Source: Wolfiporia cocos (lineage: Eukaryota > Basidiomycota > Agaricomycetes > Polyporales > Phaeolaceae). Taken from it: a stretch of 64,000 bases of DNA. The position numbers and the translations under genes are program-made. The notes under the pieces are model-generated. The model was not told the DNA's origin, ran no database searches, and was given only the letters and a program-made list of their open reading frames with translations. The first letter of the stretch is position 1. Each line of letters starts with the position of its first letter. Location: positions 2,914,001 to 2,978,000 of the forward strand of contig JACCLO010000005.1 in the NCBI GenBank assembly GCA_029448655.1, written 5' to 3'. Positions 36,801 through 46,026 of the stretch are shown here, one piece after another.

Positions 36801-37056
36801 CGAGGGCCGCCTCGAAGACGTCGCGAAGCGTGCGGGGAGGAATTGAATAAGAGAGAACGCGTCGAGTCACAGCCGTGACAGCTCCGTAAAGAGGAGTCAC
36901 GGTATGACGTCTTGATTTGTGACGGAGTGATGTGACGGAATGGGGGCGTTGGAGCTTGGACTGCATTTGAATTCATCTTCATCACCTTTCGCCCGCGCCC
37001 GTCGCTTACTTATCTTCTCCCATTTTCCCTCCCGACCGCTAGTCGCTCTCGCAAAG
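33870..37056. other. Large intergenic region, no supported gene
   Basis: 3.2 kb, AT-richer than the flanking genes. Minus-strand frames at 34934-35266 (starting with a hydrophobic stretch, LLIFLICWSGSCYAVLG) and 35591-35791 (IFSLLLWLTGLATWLLSTLV) look membrane-like and could be the remains of a membrane-protein gene. I could not connect them by splicing or name a family. No tRNA, rRNA or LTR was seen. Confidence 0.35.
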
Positions 37057-39827
37057 ATGCCGTCCGGAACCGGCGTCGTCGACGCATTCAAGAGTTCGTC
37101 GCTACCTCGGGCTTCCCTACACACCTACTGATCGAACCCTCCAGATCTCATTCGTCATGGGAAGAATCACCACGCCGTAAGAACCCAGGACGACTCCGGC
37201 CAAGCTCAGTACGCCCAGCCACACCATCAGCCTCATTCCGCGCAGCAGCAGCAGCAGCAGCAGCAGCAGCGGCAACGAGAGACTGCAACCGCGCCGGCGC
37301 CCCAGACATCGCAGCAACAGCAGCCCGCGAAGGACACTTCTAAATTTAAGGAGCACGTCGAAACTATCGTCCAAGAGGAGCGCGAGGCCAAAGGCAAGAT
37401 GCCTACATATAAGGGCCTCGAGAACTATCAATTACTTGACAAGATGGGAGAGTGAGTACCCTGTCAGCCTTCGCTTTCTGCTGTTCCATTTCCTCTTTCG
37501 TCTCCCATTGCCCGCGTCCCAATGTACCATCGACCCAAGTTCCCTTCTGCACTGGCTAAACGCATTGAGCTGCGCATACTTACATCGCCGGCCATACGCG
37601 GCTATGGTTGACTACTTTGCTTCGGGCGACGCTCGAACGCGATCGTCGACCGTCGTGCTTCTGCTACCAAGTAGCGGACTGCCTCTGAGTGATGTACTCC
37701 TTTTTTTGCGAGGATCGGCACCGGCAGTTGCCATGTACCGACCGCTTCTCTTGTCATTCCGGGCGGATCAACGCCCGAGGATCGGTGCGGTAGCAAGGGG
37801 ATAAGGCGTGCTCTCCTCGCAGGAGCCAACATCCGCGTCATGGCTTGGAGCGCAGACTCTGATGTCGTGCGCTCACCCACTTAGCGTGGTGAAATGAATG
37901 GCCTCGGAACAGTGATCGGTGTGGATTCGATCAATAATGACGAATATATGCGCTTCCTACCTTCTCTCCTACGATTGCCCACTTCAGATCTAGCGGTACT
38001 AACCTCTCGAATTTCAATTTCACAGCGGCGCGTTCTCAAATGTTTACAAGGCCATCGATCGCCGGACCGGACAGAAGGTCGCAGGTGATTTCAGCGTTGA
38101 GATTGTGTTTCGTGATACTTATCCAACGATGGTATCGATGCAGTCAAGGTCGTACGGAAATACGAATTGAGCGCATCACAGGTCAGTGCCACCCTCTCCC
38201 CGCCTCCGTTCTCTATTCAATGCGTATCCCTACTGCACCGCCCGCTTAGGCCGGTGACAAGCACCTGAACCGCGAGTTCAAAAAGAAGCCGCGGGTCACA
38301 GAGGTGCTCATTGCTTCGGTGGTGTGGGTTCGTTGCTGATGCTGTTTGACCCGTCTGTTAGCGCGCAAACATCCTCAAAGGTGCGTTGTGCATATTCCAC
38401 TCGCGAAGAGCATCGACGCTGATACAGTGGCTCAGAGGTGCAGATTATGCGGGGGATCAATCATCCGTCGATCGTCAAGCTGCTGGCCTTCTTCGAGTCG
38501 CCAGAGTACTACTTCCTCATTTTGGAGTGTAAGTACGCACCTTGATAATGCCCATCGTAGCTAACTGGTTGTGGGCCAGTGCTCGAGGGCGGCGAGCTCT
38601 TCCACCAAATCGTAAAGTTGACATATTTCAGCGAGAACCTGGCTCGACATGTCATCCTGCAAGTGGCGCAAGGCATCCGGTATCTACACGAAGAGCGGGG
38701 TGTGGTGCACCGAGACATCAAGCCCGAGAACTTGCTCTTTGAGCGGATACCCATAGTGTCAAGCGCAAATCCACCTCCGAGGCAGTTCGAGGAAGAGAAA
38801 GAGGACGAAGGCGAGTTTATACCCGGCACTGGCGGCGGAGGGATCGGCCGCGTCAAGATCGCGGACTTTGGCCTGAGCAAGGTGGTATGGGACGAACAGA
38901 CGATGACGCCATGCGGCACAGTAGGATATACCGCACCGGAGATCGTCAAGGACGAGCGATATAGCAAGAGCGTGGATATGTGGGCGCTGGGCTGTGTGCT
39001 ATATACCCTCCTCTGTGGATTCCCCCCTTTTTACGACGAAAGCATCAATGTGCTAACCGAGAAGGTTGCTCGCGGATATTACACATTCCTGAGTCCTTGG
39101 TGGGACACGATCAGTGATTCGGGTGTGTCATTAGGGTTTCATTTTCGTCGCACTACCCACTCATCATTTCGTGATGACAGCGAAGGATTTGATAACACAT
39201 CTGCTGTGTGTTGATCCGGCACAGCGGTATTCAATAGACGAATTCCTTGCACACCCATGGTGTAATGCCGCACCTGCACCGCCGCCTCCTCCCACACCGC
39301 TCGCTGTCCCACTCGATTCCCCGCTCCTTGCCAGTGCACGAGGCGCAGGTGTGGCAGGCGCGCGCTCGCCCGGCCTCGCCACACTCAAGGAAGCGTTCGA
39401 CATTACGTACGCTGTGCACAGGATGGAAGAAGAAGGGGCGCGGAGGCGCGCAGCAAAGGGCGGTGCGAATCGAGGGTTCCTGGGCAACCTCAATGAGAGC
39501 GAGGAGGAGATGGACGACGAGCAGCTAACAATTGCAACGCACGGACGCCAAACGCAGCACGGGAACGCACTTCCATCCCAGGCGGGCGCAGGCGCGAAGG
39601 CGGCGGCGAAGCGCGCGGTGCAGGATTACGACGGGCGCGCAGGGCCACGGGACCGCGGGCGGCGGAATAACCAGCCATTCGAGCTGCACATTGACGATGC
39701 GACATTACTTGGACGTCGCCACAAACGCGTGGGCAACGCAGCAGACACGAGTAGTCCACTCGCGCGAGTGGTGCAGGCACCGAAGAATCTCGTGGACGTA
39801 CCCGGCAGTCCTATGCGAGTGGACTAG
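37057..39827 (+). CDS. srk1: Rck2/Srk1-type CaMK-group protein kinase
   Basis: Nine exons: 37057-37093, 37145-37451, 38026-38084, 38144-38181, 38250-38303, 38362-38380, 38436-38528, 38580-39122 and 39181-39827; 598 residues. A Gln-rich leader contains the conserved FKNLIRHGKNHHA segment and ends EREAKGKMPTYKGLENY. Kinase motifs are the Gly loop MGDGAFSNVY (from residue 113), K136 in VAVK, HRDIKPEN with D248, an acidic insert at 257-293, DFG D298, and GTVGYTAPE. A Pro/Ala-rich and basic C-tail follows. Rck2/Srk1 kinases act below the Hog1/Sty1 stress MAP kinase on translation and cell-cycle targets. The 574-base intron 37452-38025 is about ten times the local norm and splits the Gly loop; exon 38362-38380 is only 19 bases. 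Upstream MAPK control is inferred from the family. Confidence 0.9.
37243..37269 (+). repeat. (CAG)9 trinucleotide repeat coding polyglutamine
   Basis: Nine CAG units in exon 2 of the srk1 gene, in frame for nine glutamines, inside a wider Gln/Pro-rich leader. A likely length-polymorphic site. Confidence 0.9.
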
Positions 39828-42057
39828 TTCTACCGAGTGTGTCCGGAGGACCTTCGAGTGTGTTACTCTGTTCCTCCCCAGTGTGCCTGATAGTTCCCTC
39901 GTTCGTCCTGTCCTACAATCTTCTCTAATCGGCCCACACCTGCCTTCGTCGATTGACTTGGTTGCATCATTCCCTTAGTCAAGGAGTGTAGCATATCTGG
40001 ATTGCGTGTGTTGTATCATCGTTACCGCCTTAGTTGTTCACAAGCTAAATCTGTTCTTGCGCGCATGCCACATGCTGCCGTACTCTCCATTCTCCTTTGC
40101 CGCGCTCACAACGCGCCGAAGAATTGCCCCGCTACCCTGCCAGATACAGGTCGACCATACTCAAGCTTCTTAGACTTTGATGTTGGAACATGGATTTGCC
40201 GAGGCCGAGCTCGCGCGTGCCTGAACGTCGCGCGCACGTCGGGAGCCGGGTATCGCGTAGCCGGAGGGTGAAACGGTATATAATAGCTCGATTTTATGTA
40301 CCGTACCTCACGCGATTGCCCTACGGGCATCGTCACGCCTGTGGACAAACGCGCTCGTTGAACCGATGTTTTGATTGCTCTGGCATTTGATACTTTGCAG
40401 CGGTCGTTATGTGTTTCTTTGAGTAACAGAAACGACATGCAAGATGGACTATATTCGCGTAACGGACGGACTCGACACTGTCTGCTTTTATACCAAGTAG
40501 CTTGACTGCTGCGCGCTGGGCATCCGGACCGGATGGTTACTATGGATCCACAGAAGGGACTTTTAAGTGCACCTCGACTCATGGCTGCTTGTCATATCGA
40601 GATCACGGAAGTGGCTGACTGCGGTCATATCAGTATCAAACAGATGTAAAAACGCACTAGATTCAACCGTCTGTGTCGTCGTCGTCGTTACTGCCCGTGG
40701 TTAATGAATTTGAACTTGGCTACGATTAGGCCCATCTCGAGTTGCCTCCGAACGTGAGGACGGTGAGGAAAAGCAATTTATAGCGATGAATAAGACAGGC
40801 TAGTGGCCGATGTGTATCTTCTTGCTAATTTTCTTGCTAACAAGCTCTTCAGAATCATCTCGTGTGAATGCACCCCTCCGCATTGTGTCGACCTCTTGAA
40901 ACGCCACTAGTAGACGGGGAGAGCCATAGTATATCAGCATTGGAGTCTTCCACCCTGCTTTGCACGTATGGGCATCGTGCTGCTTGGCTATTGCAGGCCA
41001 CAATCGAGAATATGCCAACAAGCAGTAAGTGCCCGCGCGTGCGGGCAGAATGCGCACAGCATGCATCGGGAGAGCGCTGTTTGTACAGTTGGGTTCGTAA
41101 GTACATTATACTGACCGTGAGCTGGCACAGCGTCAGATGCTCAGGAGTGCTGAGCTGCACTTTCAGCACTGGGTAATACCGGTAATGGGAGGACCGTCTC
41201 GCATGGTAGCCCGCCATGACGGAAGGACTTGAGTGCAGAATGGTATATTTCAGCAGTCATTATTTACTTAGCAACTTCAGATGCATATGGTTATGTTGCC
41301 GACCCATCAGTGATGAATGAATGCAATCATACCGGCCCTTACCAGCATGCGTGTCAGCAGCAGCTGGTATTTCATGACCCATGTAGCCCTCGCAATTATT
41401 CTGGAAAGGTATTATCATCAAAGCATGTATACCAGAGCTTGTAGGGACACAGACTACCAAATTCATCACAGGTGAGGATACCGCGATACTGTAGAGCACT
41501 CGCCCAGCAAAAAAATCTGTATGTCATGTAAGAGGGGTGGAGGGGCTTTTGATGAAGCTTGAATGGAGGCCGTCCATCCTCTTATACAGCTGCGCAGGAG
41601 TGATGAAGAAGAAGACATGCAAAGGAGTAGGTCGTGGAGGCCATGAGGAGATACACCGAACGCCGAGGGGACAAGCAGAGCGGGGTACGCGAGGTACTAA
41701 CTACTAAATGTAAGAATGGTACATGACTCGAGGTGATGATGAGGACGCTGTTGGGACTCAGGCAGAATGACCTTGTATATGAAAGCTGCCTGAGGCATCG
41801 CGATGAGGATGAGTGTAGCGAGGATACGACCAGGACGACGTGTAGGGCAAGGACTTCAGATGATTGTGCATTTTCTGGACTTGAGATGGGGGCCCGATGG
41901 GCAACGCCCTTTGCAGGTAGTCACCGTGACCAGTGCCAGGGAGGAGTATAGGAACGACTGTCTTCCTATACTCAGGCTGATTTATGAGCCTACCAGGGAG
42001 GATCCCTCGCGCAGCGGGGAGGCCGGCCCCACGTCCGGGCGAGCAGGCGTGCGCCGC
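39828..42057. other. Intergenic region between the kinase and the split zinc-finger gene
   Basis: 2.2 kb. A TATATAATAG string near 40275 is TATA-like but no gene follows that I can support. Short ORFs on both strands have no family match. Confidence 0.35.
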
Positions 42058-42162
42058 GCGCGCGCCGGGGGCTGCCGTACACCTTATCTCGCGCGGGCGC
42101 TCGCTTCTCGCGGGTGATGTTATCTCGCACGGGCGCTCGCGTGCGCCGGGGGCTGCCGTGCT
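42058..42162 (+). repeat. GC-rich two-copy repeat upstream of the zinc-finger gene
   Basis: Two kinds of unit each occur twice in about 100 bases: CGCCGGGGGCTGCCGT and TTATCTCGC[G/A]CGGGCGCTCGC. They stand out from the AT-richer surroundings and end about 75 bases before the TATA box of the next gene, so they may be a regulatory array. Confidence 0.6.
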
Positions 42163-42237
42163 ACATCGATCGAAATATGAGATCCGCTACATGATGCACA
42201 ACACTCAAGGCCATAACTTAACTACAGCGGGCCATGC

Positions 42238-42244
42238 TATAAAA
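42238..42244 (+). promoter_or_regulatory. TATA box of the split zinc-finger gene
   Basis: CTATAAAAAC lies about 85 bases upstream of the ATG at 42324. Confidence 0.6.
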
Positions 42245-43329
42245 ACCCTGGCTTAGTCTAACATGGACACCACGACACATTGTACATTGGACGAACGCCT
42301 GCCTTGACCGATTGAGGCCTGCTATGCACGAGGATAGCTGGAGTGAGGAAGGTCATCCTGTTGCGCCTGTACGTCCCTATCCAAACAACTATTTCTGTAC
42401 TGCAGCTAACGATATTAATGTTGCATAAGAATGCGTACAATCATGTTCAAAGACTTCAAATTAGCCCCCCCCCCCGCACACCCTGGCTACGAATACAGAT
42501 ACAATACTCTCCAACAGGATATGGATGCAAGGTATGTACTGCACGGCATCTGAGCTCACATCACTGCGATGTACTATAATATCTTCATTTGTAGACCAGC
42601 ACCCGATGTGGACAGTTCACATACACAGGGTCTGTCGACCGTACAAGAATATTTATTTCTACAGCCAACACACTGCCGTCCTAATGTACAGAGTTACAGG
42701 ACTACAAACCAGGTATGTGACGTGTTGGCATTTTATCTGCCATCAAATCACAGAAGTCGCGTTCACAGGAGCCAAACTATCAGCAATTCACTGGGACCCA
42801 TGAGCCCGGGCTGCATGACCATTCGGAGACATTCTTTCATAATCAGAGCTTGAACCAACTGTATCTTTGTGTACAGATTATACCAGCATCCCTTGATTAA
42901 AGTATTATCTGTAGAACTACCTCAAATGATTTTGCTTTTACAGAACAGAATGACAATCTGCATTTTAGCATTGCCTACACTGGTACTTTTACAGATGGCA
43001 CGAGTAACTCTTACAGAGAGGAAGATTGCCTGGGTATTGAAGAGTCAACCAACACACAGCTCACTGCGTGGTGGGACACAAGCTCTGGCTCAGGCATTAG
43101 CTCAAGCCAATCCTACGTTCATGAACAAGATTTCTTTGCTGTCAGCTCCAGCATGCAAACCGGGTTCCCTGAGTTCAGAGAAGCGGGCTTCGTATATTAC
43201 ATTAAGGCTAGTCAAAGGTCAGTCTTTTCTATAATGTTGTTCAACCATCATCAGCAACAAATTGATTGGTATATTAGGGGCCCCACAGATCAGTTAGAGG
43301 CCTTGTCCTTACCTCCATCAGTCAACAGC

Positions 43330-43334
43330 GTAAC
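43330..43334 (+). repeat. Target-site duplication GTAAC, left of copy 1
   Basis: Identical to 51777-51781 on the other side of the element; 5 bases, the usual Ty3/gypsy length. Confidence 0.95.
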
Positions 43335-44043
43335 TGTTACGGTTATTCTAATTTTTCAAATATCGACAGAACTCACCATTGGGCGAATACGATACAGGGA
43401 CTTGTTGCGCAACCAACTCCCCTGGCTACTCGTGATCTTACTGGGCGCATCCCCAGTTGTACTAGTCTGTAGGGCTCGTTTCATCTTTGGCAGATCCAAC
43501 CCTGCCACCGTTTCATGTTCATTCGTTTATTAGCTGACAGATGGCGTTCAACCGCCATCATTCTTATCTATCGTCTCAGATATATCATTCCATACTTATC
43601 AAACGTCTGGGACTATAGCGTAGATAGTATCGGTGACATCTGGGACAGACTTGACCCCTGAAACCTAGCGTAGTATAAAAACTCATGTACTTACCGTCGA
43701 GGCTCTTCAGCTCAACCTTGTTGTACAAACAAGAAGTCTTATACTCGTTCTCAAACGTAGGAAACTACGCTCAGTATTTCACACTCGAGCAATCGAACGA
43801 CTAAGTCCTCGAAGTGCACACTGACTTCTCGGACTTAGGCGAGTCTTATATTCTATTCGACTCGCACTTGAACAGATTATATCCTCTAACGTGTATTGGA
43901 TATTAACCGATCTCCTAAGGACTCTACTTAGGACCCGAAGGCATCTAACGAGTATTTGCCTTGCATACGGCGACGTGCCTACGTGCAGAAGAACGATCTA
44001 TATTCGCGACTCGAATATACGAACGGGTATTCGACCCGTAACA
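43335..44043 (+). repeat. 5' LTR of copy 1
   Basis: 709 bases, TGTTACGG...CCGTAACA with perfect 8-base inverted ends. TATAAAA at 43674-43680; the predicted transcript start is about 35 bases downstream at AGCTCAACCTT (43709-43719). Confidence 0.96.
43674..43680 (+). promoter_or_regulatory. LTR promoter TATA box (copy 1)
   Basis: TATAAAA in the 5' LTR, conserved in all LTRs of the two full-length copies (also at 51432-51438). It is the only strong core promoter element in the LTR. Confidence 0.75.
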
Positions 44044-44044
44044 G

Positions 44045-44055
44045 AAGGTCGAGCT
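44045..44055 (+). other. Self-primer binding site (copy 1)
   Basis: AAGGTCGAGCT, one base after the LTR. It is the exact reverse complement of AGCTCGACCTT in the 3' LTR (51467-51477), where the transcript is predicted to start. The 5' LTR version has one mismatch. Tf1 of fission yeast primes from an 11-base match of this kind; I do not recognise a host tRNA 3' end in this site. Confidence 0.8.
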
Positions 44056-44089
44056 TATCACACCCTCACCTACCACGGTGTAAGGGCAC

Positions 44090-45937
44090 ATGATATTCGG
44101 ACCAGAATACCCAGCACGACTGATTGAACTCTTGCCCGAGGACATTCAGGGAGTCTACAGACTCAACCGATACGAGTGGACTGACACCATTGGAGCCTTC
44201 CGTAACCGCGGAGGAATTGTTGTCATTCCAAGAGAAGATAGGGCATCGAAGTGGGTAGAAGTATACCCCTCCGCAAGAACGACCGCTTGGGAAATAATGC
44301 GTGAAGCGTTCGAACGATTCGGAGAAATCCCTCCGATGTCAACCGCGACGTTGACCGAAAACGAAACCGAAACCATCAACAGAACCTTCGATGCCGATGG
44401 AAATACGAATCAGCCTTCGGGCGCCACAGGAATGGCAGGAATTGAGCGCATCGGAGATGATGGGAGAAATCCTGGAAACTTTACAGGAACAGATAACAGC
44501 CAGACCGGAGGACAGGACCCTCCAGGATTTATATCTGCTTTTGCGCAGAGTGGGATTGGGCCTGTGGCTGGAGGAACAGACCTCTTTGGAAGCCCCCCAC
44601 AGAACGCACCCGGAATGGGTAGCGGAGGAAATCCGTCTTGGACTAGCCCAAGCGGAGGAATGGGAACGACAAACCCAGGAACATGGCCTTCAGGCCTATT
44701 TGGACGAACCACCGCAGGTACAAGCGGAGGAGGACTGGGAGGAAACTTCGGACTCGGAGGAGGGAATGCCCCCCCTCCTGGAGGGCTCGGAGGAGGAACC
44801 CCCGCGAACCCCGGAGGAGGAAACCCTGGAGGAAACCCAGGGAACCCCGGAGGAAACCCAGGAAACCCGGGTGGAGGATACCCGGGAGGAGGAGGACCCC
44901 CAGGAGGGCCCCCACCACCGAATGCACCGCAACCCCAACCTCCGGCGCCGAACCCGTACTACCGACCCCCAATGATAAAGATCAATCCCCCAGACGTGTT
45001 CGACGGGGAACGATCTGACATGCAGAACTTCATAAACCAGTGCAATTCCTGGTTTACGATGTATGAGACGTCATTCCAGAACGACGTTCAGAGAGTGATC
45101 TTTATCCTCTCTTATATTTCGAACAAGGGGAAAACGGGCCAATGGAAACAGAATTATCACCGGGTTTATACGAACCCCCAGACGAAACGATTCTTCCCGC
45201 CTAGTCTTGCACAGTTTGATGCAGACTTCCAGAAAGCCTTCGGAGCCATCGAAGAGGTACAGAAGGCGCGGAAGAAAATCCTGGACGTAACCCAGGACAG
45301 AAAAGACATCGATGATTATATCACCGAATTCAACAACTTGGCCGGGAAGGCCCAATACGATCGATACAGCGCGGACGGAAACGCATTGCTCATAACCCTC
45401 TTCGAGAAAGGGTTACCCGAACATACGACCCGATATATCATCGGCGTTCGGCCGCTACCAGCGACCATTGATGAATGGCAGTCCACTGCCTCGTACTATG
45501 AAAATACGTACAAGATATTCTTGAAACGGGATAAACCGTTTGTCAAGAAAAAGGCTTGGCAAGCCTCAAACCAGAATAACGGACGCACTAGTGCTCCGCA
45601 GACACCCACACCGAAAGATCCGAATGCGATGGATGTAGATCGAATGACCACCCAGGAAAGGGACGATCACATCAAGAAGGGAAAATGTTTCACCTGTCAC
45701 CAGCCAGGGCATATGTCGCGAGACTGCCCGAAGAGGCCGAGGAAGCCAGCCCGCCCTAGGCGGACTACTCGAAAAACCGAAGAAGAAGAAGCCGAGCAAG
45801 AAGCTCGCATTGAAGAAGTCTCTGAGGAAGAGACTGAATACATCACCGCTAACAGAGCGGTCACAGCAATTAGGGCTCTGAAAGCCAAGAACCCCGAGCT
45901 CCTAGCACGGCTCGTAGAAGAACAGGATTTTGCCTAG
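44090..45937 (+). CDS. gag: Gag polyprotein, copy 1
   Basis: 615 residues. An N-terminal globular part and a long Gly/Pro-rich linker (GGNPGNPGG repeats, about residues 210-300) precede a retrotransposon capsid-like domain (WFTMYETSF through ARKKILDVTQ to TRYIIGVRPLP). A CCHC zinc knuckle (C533, C536, H541, C546 in CFTCHQPGHMSRDC) and a basic then acidic tail follow. It assembles the virus-like particle and packages RNA. The first ATG, 47 bases after the LTR, is used. The TAG stop at 45935-45937 is followed by pol in the -1 frame. Confidence 0.93.
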   Translation: MIFGPEYPARLIELLPEDIQGVYRLNRYEWTDTIGAFRNRGGIVVIPREDRASKWVEVYPSARTTAWEIMREAFERFGEIPPMSTATLTENETETINRTFDADGNTNQPSGATGMAGIERIGDDGRNPGNFTGTDNSQTGGQDPPGFISAFAQSGIGPVAGGTDLFGSPPQNAPGMGSGGNPSWTSPSGGMGTTNPGTWPSGLFGRTTAGTSGGGLGGNFGLGGGNAPPPGGLGGGTPANPGGGNPGGNPGNPGGNPGNPGGGYPGGGGPPGGPPPPNAPQPQPPAPNPYYRPPMIKINPPDVFDGERSDMQNFINQCNSWFTMYETSFQNDVQRVIFILSYISNKGKTGQWKQNYHRVYTNPQTKRFFPPSLAQFDADFQKAFGAIEEVQKARKKILDVTQDRKDIDDYITEFNNLAGKAQYDRYSADGNALLITLFEKGLPEHTTRYIIGVRPLPATIDEWQSTASYYENTYKIFLKRDKPFVKKKAWQASNQNNGRTSAPQTPTPKDPNAMDVDRMTTQERDDHIKKGKCFTCHQPGHMSRDCPKRPRKPARPRRTTRKTEEEEAEQEARIEEVSEEETEYITANRAVTAIRALKAKNPELLARLVEEQDFA

Positions 45938-46026
45938 GAGGGAAGCCCACGGTCTTACCCTCCGAAAAAGCAGCACATGTAATTACCTCGTTCGAGAAGA
46001 ATCGATCCCTCTTCATCCCGGTAATC

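Noticed and set aside
33870..37056. Possible secreted or membrane protein on the minus strand
   Set aside because: Hydrophobic short frames exist but cannot be linked by splice sites into a gene and match no family, so only noted as intergenic content.
45935..45950. Stop-codon readthrough as the gag-pol link
   Set aside because: Pol is in the -1 frame, and the gag frame meets a TAA shortly after the TAG, so readthrough alone cannot produce Gag-Pol.
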